A DNA stretch of 34,643 nucleotides from Candidatus Multivorans thiocomprendens (lineage in GTDB: Bacteria > Acidobacteriota > Thermoanaerobaculia > Multivoradales > Multivoraceae), in the NCBI GenBank assembly GCA_027493375.1, contig JAPVWO010000030.1, forward strand, positions 1 through 34,643, in the 5' to 3' direction. Every line of letters begins with the position of its first letter. Position 1 is the first letter of the stretch. Shown in pieces: positions 33,380-34,643 of this stretch. A model generated the notes under the pieces. That model was not told where the DNA came from. It did not search any database and was given only the letters and a program-made list of their open reading frames with translations. The position numbers were made by a program, and so were the translations under genes.

Positions 33380-34544
33380 ATGAAGACGATCATCGAACCC
33401 TTCCGGATCAAGGCGGTCGAACCGATCCGTCTCGCCAGTCCCGAGCAACGGGAAGAGGTACTTCGCGACGCCGGGTTCAACCTGTTCAAGGTCGCGGCCG
33501 AACACGTGCTGATCGATCTCCTGACCGACAGCGGTACCGGCGCCATGAGCGCGCAGCAGTGGGCCGCGGTCATGCGCGCGGACGAAAGCTACGCCGGCTC
33601 GACCAGCTTCCTCCGCCTGCGCGAAACCGTCGAGGAGATCATGGGGTTCGAGCGGATGCTGCCGACGCACCAGGGGCGAGCCAGCGAGCGGATCCTCTTC
33701 GACCTGATTGGCGGCGAAGGCAAGATCGTGCCGAACAATGCCCACTTCGACACCACCCGGGCGAACATCGAACACAGCGGCGCCCGGGCGGTCGATCTCG
33801 GCATTCCCGAGGCGACCGATCCAACGAACCGTCACCCGTTCAAGGGGAATCTCGATCTGAGTCGGCTGGAGTCGCTGCTTGCGGCCGAGAGTGCGCGCGT
33901 ACCCGTCGTCATGTGCACGGTGACGAGCAACACGAGCGGCGGCCAGCCCGTGAGCCTGGAGAACCTGCGAGCGACGCGGGACCTGTGCCGCCGGCACGGC
34001 GTGCCCCTGTTTCTGGATGCCTGCCGGTTCGCCGAGAACGCCTGGTTCATCAAGGAGCGGGAAGCCGGCCAGCAGGATCGTTCCGCGCGGGCGATCGCCC
34101 GCGAGATGTTCGACCTCGCCGACGGCGCCACGATCAGCGCCAAGAAGGACGGGATCGTCAACATCGGGGGATTGCTACTCGTGCGCGATGCCGAGCTGTT
34201 TCGCCGCGCCAGCGACCTGACGATCCTCACCGAGGGATACGTCACCTACGGGGGGCTCGCCGGCCGCGATCTCGAGGCGATGGCGCAGGGCTTCCGGGAA
34301 CATTCGCACGTGCGAGGTGGGAACCGTCATGTTCGGCGCCCGGCAGCAACCGCCGCTCGACCTGGTCCGTCTGGCCGTGCCGCGGCGAGTCTACACGCAG
34401 TCCCACATGGACTACGTCGTGGAGGCGCTGGTGGAACTGTACGCGAAGCGGGAGCGGATTCGAGGGCTGCGGATCGTGGACGCGCCGGCAGCGCTGCCGC
34501 ATTTCAGTGCGCGCTTCGAGGAAGTCCAGGAGTCTGCGCGCTAG
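33380..34544 (+). pseudogene. Tryptophanase-family beta-eliminating lyase with internal deletion
   Basis: ATG 33380 with GGAG only two bases upstream. MKTIIEPFRIKAVEPI, ESYAGSTSFLRLRETVEEIMGF, LPTHQGRASERILF, TSNTSGGQPVSLENLRATRDL, LFLDACRFAENAWFIKEREAG and ISAKKDG (Lys255/256, one of which should hold PLP) are diagnostic of tryptophanase/tyrosine phenol-lyase. After LAGRDLEAMAQGFRE (~34300) the frame breaks. The next coding sequence, CEVGTVMFGARQQPPLDLVRLAVPRRVYTQSHMDYVVEALVE, is in another frame and corresponds to the far end of the enzyme. Against E. coli TnaA as I remember it, about 70-75 residues between the two parts are missing, including the GGH-containing stretch. A 10-base palindrome (34305-34314) sits at the junction. 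The product should be inactive. Confidence 0.75.
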
Positions 34545-34555
34545 ACACTGGGACT

Positions 34556-34577
34556 CCCCACCATTTTGCAAGTGGGG
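34556..34577. terminator. Weak hairpin after the tryptophanase-family gene
   Basis: CCCCAC (34556-34561) and GTGGGG (34572-34577) can pair around a ten-base AT-rich loop, eleven bases after the stop. There is no T tract, so a terminator is only suggested by position. The rest of the window, to 34643, shows nothing else. Confidence 0.3.
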
Positions 34578-34643
34578 TAATCGCCGTCGGTTGTCGCGGT
34601 GCGGTGTTCGGTTTTCCACAGTCACGTCGAGGGTTCAGTCGAG

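Noticed and set aside
1..34643. tRNA, rRNA, CRISPR array, insertion sequence or integrase
   Set aside because: I looked on both strands and saw no cloverleaf, regular spaced repeats or transposase/integrase motifs. The island's mobility is therefore not shown.

Overview
The window is about 34.6 kb of very GC-rich bacterial DNA. An Acidobacteriota genome, or a close relative, fits best. The evidence for that is a PadR regulator followed 11 bases later by a permease of the acidobacterial duplicated orphan permease (ADOP) type, a paired PSCyt1/DUF1549/DUF1553 gene and DUF1501 gene, a secreted PQQ-type quinoprotein, and G/C-ending codons throughout. This is inferred from gene content; no rRNA or other marker gene is present.

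Region 1 (1-2252, minus) is the 5' part of a secreted beta-propeller protein with a PHP/DUF3604-like metal site; its 3' end lies outside the window. Region 2 (2399-17203) is a defence-type island. Three large minus-strand genes form its backbone: a DUF499 AAA+ ATPase, a DUF1156 zinc-ribbon adenine DNA methyltransferase, and a SNF2-type helicase with an N-terminal XRE helix-turn-helix and a C-terminal DUF3883 nuclease-like domain. The helicase is followed without a gap by a retropepsin-like clan AA aspartic protease and two small unknown proteins, coupled by one-base or short overlaps. Two plus-strand cassettes sit between the backbone genes: an AAA_14/DUF4143 ATPase with an AbiU2-like HEPN protein (5880-8127), and hicAB (11820-12517). 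I see no DrmA/DrmB/DrmC-like, BREX or Dnd genes, so this is not a canonical system of those kinds.

Region 3 (17488-25944) is metabolic. It holds a periplasmic quinoprotein dehydrogenase, a convergent c-type cytochrome that could accept its electrons, a DUF924 protein, the exported PSCyt1/DUF1549/LamG/DUF1553 protein with its DUF1501 partner, a sulfotransferase fragment, and a 58-residue zinc-ribbon protein. Region 4 (26067-30704) is an export locus: an ABC ATPase, its membrane-fusion adaptor, a 5'-truncated PadR and a broken ADOP permease. Region 5 (30755-34643) has a vapBC module with a clear promoter/operator, a secreted kelch protein, a CHAD protein and an internally deleted tryptophanase-family gene.

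Two kinds of damage recur and should be kept apart. Four genes (12840-13144, the adaptor, the 5' half of the ADOP gene, the kelch gene) have single-base frameshifts, each repairable by one G in a short G run; this looks more like read or assembly error than biology. Four other genes (sulfotransferase, PadR, the ADOP middle, tryptophanase) have lost whole segments. Intergenic DNA also carries a dispersed GC-rich palindromic repeat, with two or three recognisable copies and some weaker ones.
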